Shown: positions 7,475 to 16,094 of the stretch, one piece after another
Position numbering within the stretch: position 1 is the first letter of the stretch
How the letters are laid out: each line of letters opens with the position of its first letter
Source: an uncultured Bacteroidota bacterium
GTDB lineage: Bacteria > Bacteroidota > Bacteroidia > Flavobacteriales_F > PHOS-HE28
Direction: 5' to 3'
Length of the DNA stretch: 64,000 bases
NCBI GenBank assembly: GCA_902826215.1
Contig: CADEDY010000005.1
Span: forward strand, 1 to 64,000
Program-made: the position numbers and the translations under genes
The notes under the pieces: model-generated
The model's database searches: none
The model's input: only the letters and a program-made list of their open reading frames with translations
What the model was told of the DNA's origin: nothing

Positions 7475-8569
7475 ATGGCCATCTCCGAAGCTTCCATCCA
7501 AGCTGCGTTAGCGCGCATCATCGAGCCCGATCTCAAGAAGGACATCGTCGAATTGGACCTCGTGCGCGAGGTCACCGTGGACGAGAACACGGTGCACGTG
7601 CACGTGGAGGTCAGCAATCCCGCCATGCACAGCCGTAAACGCATGGAGGAGGCCGTGGTCTTCAACCTGCAACAAGCGCTTGGGAAGGAGGTGAAGGTGA
7701 TCGTGAAGGTGTCGCCTTTGAGCGGCGAACGAGTCGACGTCCGCAAGGTCTTGCCCAAGGTGAAGTACATCGTTGCTGTAGCCTCCGGAAAGGGTGGTGT
7801 CGGAAAGAGCACGGTCACCTCCAACCTCGCTGTGGGTCTCGCCCAGATGGGTTGGAAAGTGGGCTTGGTCGATGCCGATATCCACGGTCCCAGCGTTCCC
7901 ATCATGTTCGATGTCGCATTGGAGAAACCGACGACCATAGAGAAAGATGGCAAGCACTGGATCGTGCCGGTGGAGAGCCACGGTGTGAAGGTGTTGAGCA
8001 TCGGCTTCTTCGCTGCACCGGACCAAGCCATCGCATGGCGCGGACCCATGGCCAGCAAGGCCCTGGAACAACTTTTCAAGGATGCCGACTGGGGCGAACT
8101 CGACATCATGCTCGTGGATCTTCCGCCGGGTACTGGCGACATTCATTTGTCACTTGTGCAGGCCATTCCGCTGAGCGGCGCAGTGGTCGTGAGCACACCC
8201 CAACCCGTCGCCTTGGCCGATGCACGAAAAGGCGTAGGCCTTTTTCGGCTGCCCAGCGTGAACGTGCCTGTGCTCGGCATCGTGGAGAACATGGCTTGGT
8301 TCACCCCAGCTGAATTGCCGGAGAACAAGTACTACATCTTTGGACGCGGTGGAGCTCGCTCCCTGGCCGATGAGCTGCACGTGCCTTTCCTCGGCGAAGT
8401 GCCGTTGATACAGAGCATCCGCGAAGCCGGTGATGTTGGCCGGCCGGCCGTGTTGCAAGATGGCACCGTGGCTTCAGCGGCTTTCCGCGACCTTTGCCAT
8501 GCGCTGCGCGATCGGTTGAGGGAATTAGCGGACGCATCTGTTCCGAATGCAACGGCCACCCATGCCTGA
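7475..8569 (+). CDS. apbC: Mrp/NBP35-family iron-sulfur cluster carrier ATPase
   Basis: A 364-residue P-loop ATPase that carries and transfers Fe-S clusters to apo-proteins in the cytosol. Residues 1-95 form the MIP18/DUF59-type N-terminal domain. The deviant Walker A motif SGKGGVGKST spans residues 104-113, followed by switch motifs VDADIHGPS and LVDLPPGTGD. The C-terminal CxxC that binds the bridging cluster in E. coli Mrp is not present: the equivalent stretch reads ENMAWFTPAELPENKYYIFG. From memory this is usual in Bacteroidota Mrp proteins, but it leaves the cluster ligands open. It is followed, with overlap, by a NifU-type scaffold gene and then by an Fe-S enzyme, korAB. Confidence 0.9.
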   Translation: MAISEASIQAALARIIEPDLKKDIVELDLVREVTVDENTVHVHVEVSNPAMHSRKRMEEAVVFNLQQALGKEVKVIVKVSPLSGERVDVRKVLPKVKYIVAVASGKGGVGKSTVTSNLAVGLAQMGWKVGLVDADIHGPSVPIMFDVALEKPTTIEKDGKHWIVPVESHGVKVLSIGFFAAPDQAIAWRGPMASKALEQLFKDADWGELDIMLVDLPPGTGDIHLSLVQAIPLSGAVVVSTPQPVALADARKGVGLFRLPSVNVPVLGIVENMAWFTPAELPENKYYIFGRGGARSLADELHVPFLGEVPLIQSIREAGDVGRPAVLQDGTVASAAFRDLCHALRDRLRELADASVPNATATHA

Positions 8570-8837
8570 TCCAATGGACGACCTCCAACTCCAACAGTGC
8601 GAAGCCCGCATCCACAAAGCGTTGGATGAGTTGCGCCCTTTCTTGGAGGCCGATGGTGGCGATATCACACTGGAGGAACTGACGCGGGATGGTGTTGCGA
8701 AAGTGCGTTTGCACGGGGCCTGTAGCAGCTGCAGCATGAGCCCCATGACCATGAAGGCCGGCGTAGAGGAATCCATCCGCCGCGTCGCTCCCGAAGTGAA
8801 GCGCGTGGAAGCAGTGAATATGCCGGTGGTGGCCTGA
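8562..8837 (+). CDS. NifU C-terminal domain protein (Fe-S scaffold)
   Basis: A 91-residue protein made of the NifU-like C-terminal (Nfu) domain, which holds a labile [4Fe-4S] cluster and passes it to client enzymes. The characteristic LEADGGDITLEEL start and the cluster-binding CSSC at residues 54-57 (GACSSCSMSPMTMKAGVE) are both visible. Three ATGs are possible: 8547 and 8562 overlap the mrp stop, and 8574 starts just after it; 8562 is chosen as a compromise. Translational coupling to mrp and the following korAB suggests a small Fe-S delivery operon (inference). Confidence 0.9.
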   Translation: MPDPMDDLQLQQCEARIHKALDELRPFLEADGGDITLEELTRDGVAKVRLHGACSSCSMSPMTMKAGVEESIRRVAPEVKRVEAVNMPVVA

Positions 8838-8891
8838 CGAAAGTCAAGTAAAGGGGGGCGTTCACGGCAAGTGTGCCGTATGCGCTACGCT

Positions 8892-8899
8892 TACCTTTG
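8892..8899 (+). promoter_or_regulatory. Putative -7 promoter box of korAB
   Basis: TACCTTTG, an exact match to TAnnTTTG, 12 bases before the korA ATG at 8912. No clear -33 TTG was seen at the usual distance. Confidence 0.5.
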
Positions 8900-8911
8900 C
8901 ACCGCTTTCCA

Positions 8912-10774
8912 ATGACCCAGACCTTGATCAAAAAGCCCGTTGAGGCACGCCAGAACGTCGTCATACTCTTTGCAGGGGATAGCGGTGATGGCATCCAGCT
9001 CACCGGCTCGCAGTTCACCGACACCAATGCGTTGTTCGGTAACGACGTCAGCACCTTCCCGAATTTCCCCGCGGAGATCCGGGCGCCACAGGGCACCTTG
9101 GCCGGTGTTAGCGGATATCAGTTGCACTTCGGAAGTGTCGAGATCTTCACGCCCGGTGACCTGTGCGACGTGCTCGTGGTGATGAACGCTGCGGCGCTCA
9201 AAGCCAACCTCATCAAATTGAAGAAGGGCGGCACCATCATCGCCAACACCGATGGTTTCGATAAGAAGAACCTGCGCTTGGCCGGATACATCGACGAAGC
9301 CGATCCGCTCACGGATGGCTCCTTGGTGAATTTCCACCTGCACAGCGTGGATGTGACCAAGCTGACGCGAACGGCTTTGGAGGGCATGACCCTTGGCATG
9401 AAGGAGAAGGACCGGTGCAAGAACATGTTCGTGCTCGGGTTCATCAACTGGATGTACAGCAGGGAGAATGCGCTCACCGAAGCCTTCCTCGATCGGAAGT
9501 TCGGAAAGAAGCCCGAGCTGTTGGAGGCGAACAGGAAGGCGCTGGTTGCTGGGTACAATTACGGCGAGACCAGCGAGACCTTCACCACCCGTTTCGAGGT
9601 GAAGGCCGCGCCGATGCCAAAAGGCACCTACCGCAGCATCACCGGCAATCAAGGTACCGCACTAGGGCTGGTCGCAGGTGCACAGAAGGCGAAGCTCGAC
9701 CTCTTCTACGGATCCTATCCGATCACACCGGCGAGCGACATCCTGCACGAGCTCAGCAAACACAAGAACTTCGGCGTGATCACCTTCCAGGCGGAAGATG
9801 AGATCGCCGCGATCAGCTCGGCGATCGGTGCGAGCTACGGCGGCGCATTGGGTATCACAGCGAGCAGCGGTCCTGGTATCGCGTTGAAGACCGAAGCCAT
9901 GGGCTTGGCCTTCATGCTCGAGATCCCGTTGGTGATCGTGAACGTGCAGCGCGGCGGACCCAGCACGGGTCTTCCAACAAAAACGGAACAGGCCGATCTC
10001 TGGCAGGCTGTTCACGGTCGCAACGGCGAAGCGCCGATACCGGTGATCGCTGCAAGCACACCCATCGATTGTTTCGACATGGCCTTCGAGGCCGTGCAAC
10101 TCGCGATCGAGCACATGACGCCGGTGATCCTGCTTACCGATGGTTACATCGCGAACGGATCCGAGCCCTGGCGCTTTCCGAATGCGAAGGATCTGCCGGA
10201 GATCAAGCCGCCGTACATCAAGGAGCCGAACGACGGCGAGAAGTTCCTTCCGTACCTGCGCGATGAGCGTGGAGTGCGTCCTTGGGCCTTGCCCGGTCAA
10301 GCAGGTCTGCAGCACCGCATCGGTGGGATCGAGAAACAGGACAGGACAGGGAATATCAGCTACGACCCGGAGAACCACGCCAAGATGGTGCATCTGCGCG
10401 CCGAGAAGGTGGCGCGGATCGCCGATCGGTACAAACCCATTCGGTTGGATAGCGGGCCAACAGAAGGCGAGGTGCTCGTGGTCGGTTGGGGTTCGACGTA
10501 CGGTGCCATTCGCACGGCGGCTTTGCAGTTGCAGGCTGAAGGAATGAGCGTGGCGCATGTACATGTTCGACACATGTTCCCATTCAACAAAGGACTTGGA
10601 CCACTGCTGAAGAAGTACAAGAAAGTGTTGGTGCCGGAAATGAACAGCGGGCAGCTGCGCCAGATGCTGCGTGCCGAGTACCTCGTCGATGCGCAAGGGT
10701 TGAACAAGATCCAAGGCATGCCATTCACGAGCGAAGAGATACGGGCGGGCATTCTCAATCTGTTGAAGTCATGA
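8912..10774 (+). CDS. korA: 2-oxoacid:ferredoxin oxidoreductase, fused gamma-alpha subunit
   Basis: A 620-residue subunit of the 2-oxoglutarate (or related 2-oxoacid):ferredoxin oxidoreductase, which makes acyl-CoA and CO2 while reducing ferredoxin. The N-terminal third is the gamma domain (FAGDSGDGIQLTGSQFTDT near residues 20-38). The alpha domain follows, with YPITPASDILHEL, the substrate-loop region ASSGPGIALKTEAMGLA and QRGGPSTGLPTKTEQADL, and the transketolase-like C-terminal part (VVGWGSTYGAIRTAA). This gamma-alpha fusion is normal for Bacteroidota KorA. The ATG at 8912 follows a strong -7 box; an upstream frame start at 8873 would include that box. It overlaps korB by four bases. Confidence 0.93.
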   Translation: MTQTLIKKPVEARQNVVILFAGDSGDGIQLTGSQFTDTNALFGNDVSTFPNFPAEIRAPQGTLAGVSGYQLHFGSVEIFTPGDLCDVLVVMNAAALKANLIKLKKGGTIIANTDGFDKKNLRLAGYIDEADPLTDGSLVNFHLHSVDVTKLTRTALEGMTLGMKEKDRCKNMFVLGFINWMYSRENALTEAFLDRKFGKKPELLEANRKALVAGYNYGETSETFTTRFEVKAAPMPKGTYRSITGNQGTALGLVAGAQKAKLDLFYGSYPITPASDILHELSKHKNFGVITFQAEDEIAAISSAIGASYGGALGITASSGPGIALKTEAMGLAFMLEIPLVIVNVQRGGPSTGLPTKTEQADLWQAVHGRNGEAPIPVIAASTPIDCFDMAFEAVQLAIEHMTPVILLTDGYIANGSEPWRFPNAKDLPEIKPPYIKEPNDGEKFLPYLRDERGVRPWALPGQAGLQHRIGGIEKQDRTGNISYDPENHAKMVHLRAEKVARIADRYKPIRLDSGPTEGEVLVVGWGSTYGAIRTAALQLQAEGMSVAHVHVRHMFPFNKGLGPLLKKYKKVLVPEMNSGQLRQMLRAEYLVDAQGLNKIQGMPFTSEEIRAGILNLLKS

Positions 10775-11799
10775 GCGAAGTGAACGGAACGGCGACGGTC
10801 GAGAAGATCGACTTTGGCAGCGATCAGGAAGTGCGCTGGTGTCCCGGCTGCGGCGATTACAGCATTCTGAAACAAGTACAGACCTTGTTGGAACAGAGCG
10901 GTAAGAAGAAGGAGGAAGTGGTCTTCATCAGCGGCATCGGCTGCTCGTCACGCTTCCCATATTACCTCGATACGTATGGTCTGCATGGCATCCATGGTCG
11001 CGCGCCGGCCATCGTGAGCGGTCTGCGCAGTGTGCGTCCGGAGTTGAGCGTGTGGATGATCACCGGTGATGGTGACGCGTTGAGTATCGGTGGCAATCAC
11101 ATCATCCACCTGCTGCGCCGCAACGTGGATGTGAATGTCCTCCTCTTCAACAACGAGATCTACGGACTCACCAAAGGGCAGTATTCACCCACCTCGCCAG
11201 AAGGTACCGTGACCCGCAGCACGCCGATGGGCAGCACGGATCATCCGTTCAATCCATTGGCTTTGGTGAAGGGAGCCGATGGCACCTTCATCGCCCGCAG
11301 TATGGATCGTGACCCCAAGCACATGCGTGAAGTGCTGGCCCGTGCCGATGTGCACCGCGGCACCAGCCTCGTCGAGATCTACCAGAACTGCAACGTCTTC
11401 AACGACGGGGCTTTCGAAGTGTTCACGGACAAAGGGTCTAAGCCGACGCACACCCTGTTCGTGGAGCACGGCAAGCCATTGACCTTCGCGGGGGGTACGA
11501 AGGGCATCTGCATCAAGGAGATGAAACCACACATCATCGACATCGGTCCTGAATTCTCCCCGGACGACTGCTGGATCCACGATGAGCGCGACAATTTCAA
11601 AGCCTCGATCCTCGTGCGCTTGTTCGATGACGCCAGTGTTGAAGGTGCGTTCCCACGTCCGTTCGGCGTGTTCTACGTGAACGACCGACCCACGCACGAA
11701 GCGAAGTTGCAGGCCCAAGTGAAGAAGGCCAAGGAGGTGAAAGGCCCCGGTGATCTCGATGCGCTGCTGAAAGGTGCGCATACGTGGACGATCGGGTGA
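10771..11799 (+). CDS. korB: 2-oxoacid:ferredoxin oxidoreductase, beta subunit
   Basis: A 342-residue thiamine-diphosphate-binding beta subunit that pairs with KorA. Near the N-terminus RWCPGCGDYS gives Cys24 and Cys27, and GIGCSSR adds a third cysteine; these are the usual cluster ligands of the small beta subunits. The ThDP/Mg site is visible as TGDGDALSIGGNH (about residues 92-104) and LLFNNEIYGLTKGQ. The gene overlaps korA by four bases and ends two bases before the convergent 872-residue membrane protein. No separate ferredoxin-type delta subunit is present in the window, as expected for the two-subunit Bacteroidota enzyme. Confidence 0.93.
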   Translation: MSEVNGTATVEKIDFGSDQEVRWCPGCGDYSILKQVQTLLEQSGKKKEEVVFISGIGCSSRFPYYLDTYGLHGIHGRAPAIVSGLRSVRPELSVWMITGDGDALSIGGNHIIHLLRRNVDVNVLLFNNEIYGLTKGQYSPTSPEGTVTRSTPMGSTDHPFNPLALVKGADGTFIARSMDRDPKHMREVLARADVHRGTSLVEIYQNCNVFNDGAFEVFTDKGSKPTHTLFVEHGKPLTFAGGTKGICIKEMKPHIIDIGPEFSPDDCWIHDERDNFKASILVRLFDDASVEGAFPRPFGVFYVNDRPTHEAKLQAQVKKAKEVKGPGDLDALLKGAHTWTIG

Positions 11800-11800
11800 T

Positions 11801-14419
11801 CTAGTTCAAACGAGACATCCGAGGAAGGAAAACTACCGGAACGGACATCGGAGCCTGAACTGGACTATCGTTCATCATGGCCGGTTTCCATTTGGGCATT
11901 TTTCCAACTACACGTTCGGCCTCTTCACGACAGCCACCCTCCGGTCCCGCTGTCGCACGAACATCGATGACCGACCCATCGACCGAGACCTGAAAATAGA
12001 CGATCACTGATCCTGTGAGCCCTTCCTTATCCACCGACTCGGGATTCTTCAAGTTGTCATATATGAACTGGCGCATGGCTTGGTCACCGCCTGGGAATGT
12101 TGGTGGTGCGTCAAGTTCATTCAGAATTCCAATGGGGACCTGACCGGATAGTGCTACGCGGGCGGACTCGACGGGAGAAGGATCGACCCTTTCCTTTATC
12201 GTCCGTTGGGATGAACAAGGGAATACGACCGGCTCCACCGCTTGACGTAGACGGATCTTGTCCATGTTGACCTTCTGCCGTGGCGCATCTTCCGCCGTGT
12301 ACGCCATGGCGTTCGAGGCATTCAGGAGGCCAGTTCCGCGAACCCGATCGTATCGCATCAGTTCAGAGGTGAGTTCTGCTTCCGTGATCGGTCGTAGGGA
12401 GGCCGTGAGCTGAGTTACGCCACTCAGGTTGCGCTGCTCATGGTACCAGGAGCGTCCGTCTTTCTGGCCAAGCACCACCAGGTCATAGTTGAACAACGCA
12501 TTCAGCATCTCTTCATAGCGGTTGCCCAGCCCACGTTGCATTCGCTGATAGCCGCTTGTGCCCTGTGGGATCAAGTACACACGGACTTCGCTGAAGGTTG
12601 GAAGGTCACTGATCGTGACGATGCACGGGTCGTATTGGACAGAGGCCCGCTTCGCATTTACGCCATCTGAGATAGTAGTAGTCCGCCGGGTACTTGCGGC
12701 CGAGAGTATTTGATCGATGTTCTTCCAGCCAAGAGTTCGTACCCGCGCATTGAAGACGGTTCGAGGAGGCGGTGGAAGGGCCGGCCGACGGTTCGCATTC
12801 ACGATCGGCGCATTGGTCCGTGCGACTGCGGTTCCTGCGCTTGTGGATGCCGCAGCGAGACCTGAAGTCGTGCTGGAAGGTTGGATCGTGTACCCGAGCT
12901 GGGAATAGACGCTGGCCAGATTCGCATCCGTTTCTTCACGCAACAACTGGTCACGGACAAGTCGTTCGCTCTCCAGGTCGATGCGTTGTCGTTGTTGAAG
13001 CTTGGTGTCCAACTCGCGCTGTCTGTTCCAATAGGCCTCGTGCGCGGACCTAGTGGCAGCAGCGTAGTTCCGACTCCATACAGCATAGAGTTCTTTGAGA
13101 CGTTCAGCGCTGCCTTCGGGAAGCTGCACACGGCCGTCATTCCGGTTGGCGAACGAAGTGAATTCAGCATGACCCATGGCCACGGCTTGTCGATCCAGGG
13201 TGCGGAGGTCTGCGTTCAGCCCACTCACGTACAGGTCGAGCAGCGCGTTGTCACAGCTGCGATGGATAGCTCGCATCCGCTCCTCGAATTCACGGGTAGC
13301 CAAATTCGTTCCGCTGAATCGATCGTTCCAGAAGGCTTTGACCTTTGTTGGAATGATGCCGCATTGTCGACTTTCGTTTGAACCATTCGTAGCCTTGGTT
13401 GCACGACTTCGGTTGCTGGAAGTTACTCGGTATTGGATCGAGTCCGCTGGTAAGTACTCCTGCTCAACAGCCCTAGTCGGTTCGATATCACGCGCGATGG
13501 TCTCGACGGAAAGCTCCTGCTCTTGACAGGTCATGGCGAAGTACAAGCTGTCCTTGAAGCTCTTGGACGAAACGTCTTGACCGAGTTCCTTCAGTTTGGC
13601 TTCGTAGCCCGGCGGATAGAAATTCAACGTGGCCATATCGATCGGCACGAGGGTTCGCGGCAATTCGACCGGGTCTTGCCAATCGATGATGTCTTCAGCG
13701 CCCACCTTGCCGTCGTAGAGCTTCATCCCTTGCTTCACGCCATCCGCGGGAATGAGCACATTCACGCTCTTGTTCGGAGCGATCGTCACCGGCTTACCAT
13801 TGGTCGAAGCATCCAAGTAGAACATGCCTCCGGTTTCCAGTAGTGTATCGCCGCTCATGGTGCTCAATCCGGCCTGCATGATCGTTGCTGCATCGAATGC
13901 TTCGATCATGGTGACCTGCACCGGGGACTTCACTTCGGCACCGTCCTGACCGATGAACACGCCACGGGGTATGTCCATCACAACGCCATTCGGTGTGACC
14001 ATAGAGGTGTCCCGCCCAGGGTCGATGGTCATCATCAAAGGAGCGATCCCAATGTTCGGGGTGTCACTTGAAACTTCGGATGGCAACTCGTCGAGGAACT
14101 CTTCAGCCTCCTGTTCTGAATGTGTGAATGTTGGCCTCTCCATGTATTGCAGGCCGATCAGTAGGAGGATCAACCCAAGTGCACCTCCTCCAAGTCCCGG
14201 AGCCCATTTTCCCCATTTGAATCTTTGATAGGCGTGCTCCACAGATGTCCGCAGCGCAGTGCGTTCCAATCCGCGCATCAGCGCGCGCTGATCCTCCACC
14301 AGATCGCGCAACGCGCTGTTGTCACGCATCCGTTCTTCGAACGCGGCTCGGTCTTCCACATTCATTTCGCCGCGCACGTAGCGGTCGGCGAGTTCCATTC
14401 CTTTCAGTTCATCACGCAT
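11801..14419 (-). CDS. Anti-sigma-factor-like membrane protein with C-terminal TonB domain
   Basis: An 872-residue single-pass membrane protein coded three bases after an ECF sigma factor gene. Residues 1-60 (ELADRYVRGEMNVEDRAAFEERM and on) read like the cytoplasmic domain of an anti-sigma factor. A transmembrane helix follows at about 73-93 (GLGGGALGLILLLIGLQYM). The periplasmic part begins with a beta domain (about 125-215; GVVMDIPRGVFIGQDG ... TGGMFYLDA) of a kind common in Bacteroidota envelope proteins, continues with a long low-complexity and coiled-coil region (about 470-520), and ends with a TonB_C domain (about 775-868; FPGGDQAMRQFIYDNLKNPE, then GSVIVYFQVSVDGSV, then MPKWKPAMM). The combination suggests a signalling protein linking outer-membrane transport to sigma release, but this is inference. 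It could alternatively be a structural energy transducer. Confidence 0.72.
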   Translation of the reverse strand: MRDELKGMELADRYVRGEMNVEDRAAFEERMRDNSALRDLVEDQRALMRGLERTALRTSVEHAYQRFKWGKWAPGLGGGALGLILLLIGLQYMERPTFTHSEQEAEEFLDELPSEVSSDTPNIGIAPLMMTIDPGRDTSMVTPNGVVMDIPRGVFIGQDGAEVKSPVQVTMIEAFDAATIMQAGLSTMSGDTLLETGGMFYLDASTNGKPVTIAPNKSVNVLIPADGVKQGMKLYDGKVGAEDIIDWQDPVELPRTLVPIDMATLNFYPPGYEAKLKELGQDVSSKSFKDSLYFAMTCQEQELSVETIARDIEPTRAVEQEYLPADSIQYRVTSSNRSRATKATNGSNESRQCGIIPTKVKAFWNDRFSGTNLATREFEERMRAIHRSCDNALLDLYVSGLNADLRTLDRQAVAMGHAEFTSFANRNDGRVQLPEGSAERLKELYAVWSRNYAAATRSAHEAYWNRQRELDTKLQQRQRIDLESERLVRDQLLREETDANLASVYSQLGYTIQPSSTTSGLAAASTSAGTAVARTNAPIVNANRRPALPPPPRTVFNARVRTLGWKNIDQILSAASTRRTTTISDGVNAKRASVQYDPCIVTISDLPTFSEVRVYLIPQGTSGYQRMQRGLGNRYEEMLNALFNYDLVVLGQKDGRSWYHEQRNLSGVTQLTASLRPITEAELTSELMRYDRVRGTGLLNASNAMAYTAEDAPRQKVNMDKIRLRQAVEPVVFPCSSQRTIKERVDPSPVESARVALSGQVPIGILNELDAPPTFPGGDQAMRQFIYDNLKNPESVDKEGLTGSVIVYFQVSVDGSVIDVRATAGPEGGCREEAERVVGKMPKWKPAMMNDSPVQAPMSVPVVFLPRMSRLN

Positions 14420-14422
14420 CGC

Positions 14423-14989
14423 TCAGGGGTGTTGAGGTTGAGCGACGGATCCCTTCGCTTGCAGTTCACGGTAGCGCTTGCGGGCTTCTTCCAGGCACTT
14501 GTACTTGCGCGTTTTCGCCGCACCCTCACCAGCCAGCCCGATGGCCTTGGCGATGGTGAGCAGCGGCTCCTTCAGCAGGTAGAAGCGCTTGAGAAGATCG
14601 AGGCAGGTGCTGCCCAGCGAACGCAAAGCGCGTTCGGCCAAGGCGAACCGGCCTTCTTCAGCAAGCAGTCCGGTGAGGTCGGTGGGCTCGTCGGGCGCTG
14701 CTTCCAACTCTTGCGTGAAGCGACCCCTTCTCCGCAACTCCTCCTGCCAGCGGTTGCGGCAAATGGCGAAAAGATAGGTGCCGATGGAGCACGTGAGGGT
14801 GAAGTCAGCGTCCTTGGCCTTGCCGAAGAGAATGATCAACGCGTCCTGGAACAGGTCCTTGGCATCGGCACGTGTGCCGTGGTTGTGACGCACCAACCGT
14901 TCCACTTTGGGCAGATGGGCGTAGAGCTTGACCAGAGCCTTGTGCTCGCGGCCTGTTCGCAGGTGGGTGATGATCTCTTGGTCCGACAT
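14423..14989 (-). CDS. ECF-type RNA polymerase sigma factor
   Basis: A 188-residue sigma-70 family protein of the extracytoplasmic-function class. Region 2 is visible as DLFQDALIILFGKAKD with the preceding LVRHNHGTRADAK, and region 4 as a helix-turn-helix near LKRFYLLKEPLLTIAKAIGLAGEGAAKTRKYKCLEEA (about residues 133-170, read in parts). Region 3 is absent, as expected. The downstream gene, only three bases away, codes for a membrane protein with an anti-sigma-like cytoplasmic domain, so the pair probably forms a signal-transduction unit. No promoter of its own could be assigned with confidence. Confidence 0.85.
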   Translation of the reverse strand: MSDQEIITHLRTGREHKALVKLYAHLPKVERLVRHNHGTRADAKDLFQDALIILFGKAKDADFTLTCSIGTYLFAICRNRWQEELRRRGRFTQELEAAPDEPTDLTGLLAEEGRFALAERALRSLGSTCLDLLKRFYLLKEPLLTIAKAIGLAGEGAAKTRKYKCLEEARKRYRELQAKGSVAQPQHP

Positions 14990-15170
14990 CGGGATCCGTC
15001 TTTACCCTTTATGCAGAAAGAACGGAAAGGTGACCCAAGAAAAATACTACCGCAATTGGCTTAGGTGAACTATCATCAATTCGCTTCTCCCCGTGCTGCT
15101 GGCATGGCTTCGCTTCACAAGTGCACCGGCGTTCTACGGAGGGCGCAGTCCTGCGAATATTCAACGACCT

Positions 15171-16034
15171 TTATAATAGGTAGCCGAACTGCAACCCTCC
15201 ACTCACACAAAGAGGAGAATTCCGACCAAAGAAGGCATGGGAATAGGCATACTCCTTAAATGCGTAATAGCGGTCGTTGGAACCGGTTGGATGTCCGTTC
15301 TGCCATTCTATTCCATAGCCAAGACCGCCATGGATATCGAAAGTGACACGTTCGCCGATCAGGAGCTGGGTGCCCACAACAAGGTTCAGTGCAGCACTGC
15401 TGAAAAAGGTCTTCTTCACCAACGGTGGTCCGTAGCTTGGATAGGATGAGTAGTAGTATTGATCGTGCTCGGCCCAGTAGCTGAACATCAATTCCGGCTC
15501 CAAGTACCAACCCGCAAGCGGGTGATCGGCACGAGCGCTTCGGGAATGGCGCGAGGAATTCGGTAGGATGAATTTCGATCCTGTTCTCGCAACGAATCCT
15601 TTGTTCAGCTCACCCTGCGAATTGCCATCCCGGTCCCAGATGCCGATGTAGCCCAAGCCGCATTTCAAGGACATTCTTCGACCGATCAACCGTTCGTACG
15701 AGATCGTGAAATGGTCCAAGGCCGGGGCGAGCACATCCAGCATGATCTGTTGCTTTCGTGCCATGAACGCCTCGGTCGCTGGTATGTCCGTGGAAGCATC
15801 ATTGAAGATGAACTGCTGCCCACCGCTCAAACGAATACGCGCGAGGTCCCGCTTCTCAGCGACGATGAGTACCGAATTGCCGCCTGAACTCGTCCTGTAT
15901 TTCACTAGATCGACTCCGATCTCGTCCACGTAACCAATGATGCGTTCACCGTTCACATACACAAGTGTGTCCTGCGCTCTCGTTCGACCGAAGAAGATCA
16001 GTAGAAGCATTGCAACTAGGATCCGGTAAGTCAT
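15171..16034 (-). CDS. Hypothetical exported protein, probable outer-membrane barrel
   Basis: A 287-residue protein with a signal peptide at residues 1-20 (MTYRILVAMLLLIFFGRTRA|Q). The first part of the mature chain (LVYVNGERIIGYVDEIGVD) resembles a small SH3-like beta domain often found at the start of Bacteroidota proteins of unknown function. The second part has alternating polar and aromatic residues (GWYLEPELMFSYW, FFSSAALNLVVGTQLLIG, FDIHGGLGYGIEW) and ends in a hydrophobic strand, FGYLL, as in outer-membrane barrels. No function can be given. It lies between the sigma factor locus and nadE on the same strand. Confidence 0.65.
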   Translation of the reverse strand: MTYRILVAMLLLIFFGRTRAQDTLVYVNGERIIGYVDEIGVDLVKYRTSSGGNSVLIVAEKRDLARIRLSGGQQFIFNDASTDIPATEAFMARKQQIMLDVLAPALDHFTISYERLIGRRMSLKCGLGYIGIWDRDGNSQGELNKGFVARTGSKFILPNSSRHSRSARADHPLAGWYLEPELMFSYWAEHDQYYYSSYPSYGPPLVKKTFFSSAALNLVVGTQLLIGERVTFDIHGGLGYGIEWQNGHPTGSNDRYYAFKEYAYSHAFFGRNSPLCVSGGLQFGYLL

Positions 16035-16094
16035 GGACGCTGTGGTGTTGGATCAGGGAACGGATTTCGATGATCAGAATTGCGTGTTCTCTCA

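Noticed and set aside
9662-10714. A 350-codon open frame antisense to korA
   Set aside because: korA is certain from its motifs; the antisense frame has no features of its own.
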